This document shows, piece by piece, positions 32,590-32,630 of a stretch of DNA of 32,630 nt (position 1 is the first letter of the stretch; each line of letters starts with the position of its first letter). Both the position numbers and the translations under genes were made by a program. Origin of the DNA: UBA2402 sp044371005 (lineage in GTDB: Bacteria; Planctomycetota; Phycisphaerae; Phycisphaerales; UBA1924); the NCBI GenBank assembly GCA_044371005.1, contig JBILUL010000044.1, positions 1-32,630 on the forward strand. The letters are read 5' to 3'. The notes under the pieces were generated by a model that searched no databases, was not told the DNA's origin, and saw only the letters and a list, made by a program, of their open reading frames with translations.

Positions 32590-32630
32590 GACTCAGTTCT
32601 GTATGGGCGCCGCGTCGATCTTGTTCACTC

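Overview
The window looks like a chromosomal segment of a high-GC planctomycete, most likely of the Phycisphaerae. This is inferred from gene content, not from a marker gene. Six secreted proteins end in the same 54-55 residue duplicated dockerin-like tag that finishes in Cys. One further protein has a PEP-CTERM-like end. Housekeeping genes stand singly between large secreted-protein genes. murE carries the DNPR motif typical of meso-diaminopimelate-adding enzymes.

Layout. 1-354 holds 138-bp tandem repeats with internal palindromes. 412-3232 holds a YifB/ComM-type AAA+ protein and queA. 3233-6548 is a mobile-DNA zone: a 140-bp MITE-like element, a PEP-CTERM-like protein gene, two gene remnants (one from an IS1380-type transposase), and a complete 1.3-kb IS with 16-bp inverted ends. 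murE follows at 6649-8259 with its own terminator.

8410-15644 is the most distinctive part. A two-gene module occurs twice in tandem: a large collagen-like (Gly-X-Y) protein followed by a 133-residue dockerin-tagged secreted protein. The small proteins are 125/133 identical, and each module ends in a strong intrinsic terminator. The second collagen-like protein has a signal peptide, a CBM5/12-like segment and three C1q-like domain copies. The first lacks a recognisable signal peptide.

15800-19298 holds a lipoprotein, a class I methyltransferase, tRNA-Gly(GCC) and a D-2-hydroxyacid dehydrogenase. 19390-29762 is almost entirely minus strand. It carries four dockerin-tagged secreted proteins (an S8 subtilase, an Fn3/Ig-like protein, an unrecognised protein and an M36 fungalysin-type protease), a tiny His-rich lipoprotein, tRNA-Tyr(GTA) and tRNA-Thr(TGT). 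In transcription order the tRNAs read Thr-Tyr-Gly, the order of the compact cluster that precedes tuf in many bacteria, but here they are kilobases apart. 29948-32589 ends the window with a HAD phosphatase, a lipoprotein overlapping it by ATGA, and a DegP/HtrA-type protease.

The likely common theme is a cell-surface programme: several unrelated exported proteins share one C-terminal tag that may direct anchoring or processing. No cohesin-like receptor or sorting enzyme is visible in the window.
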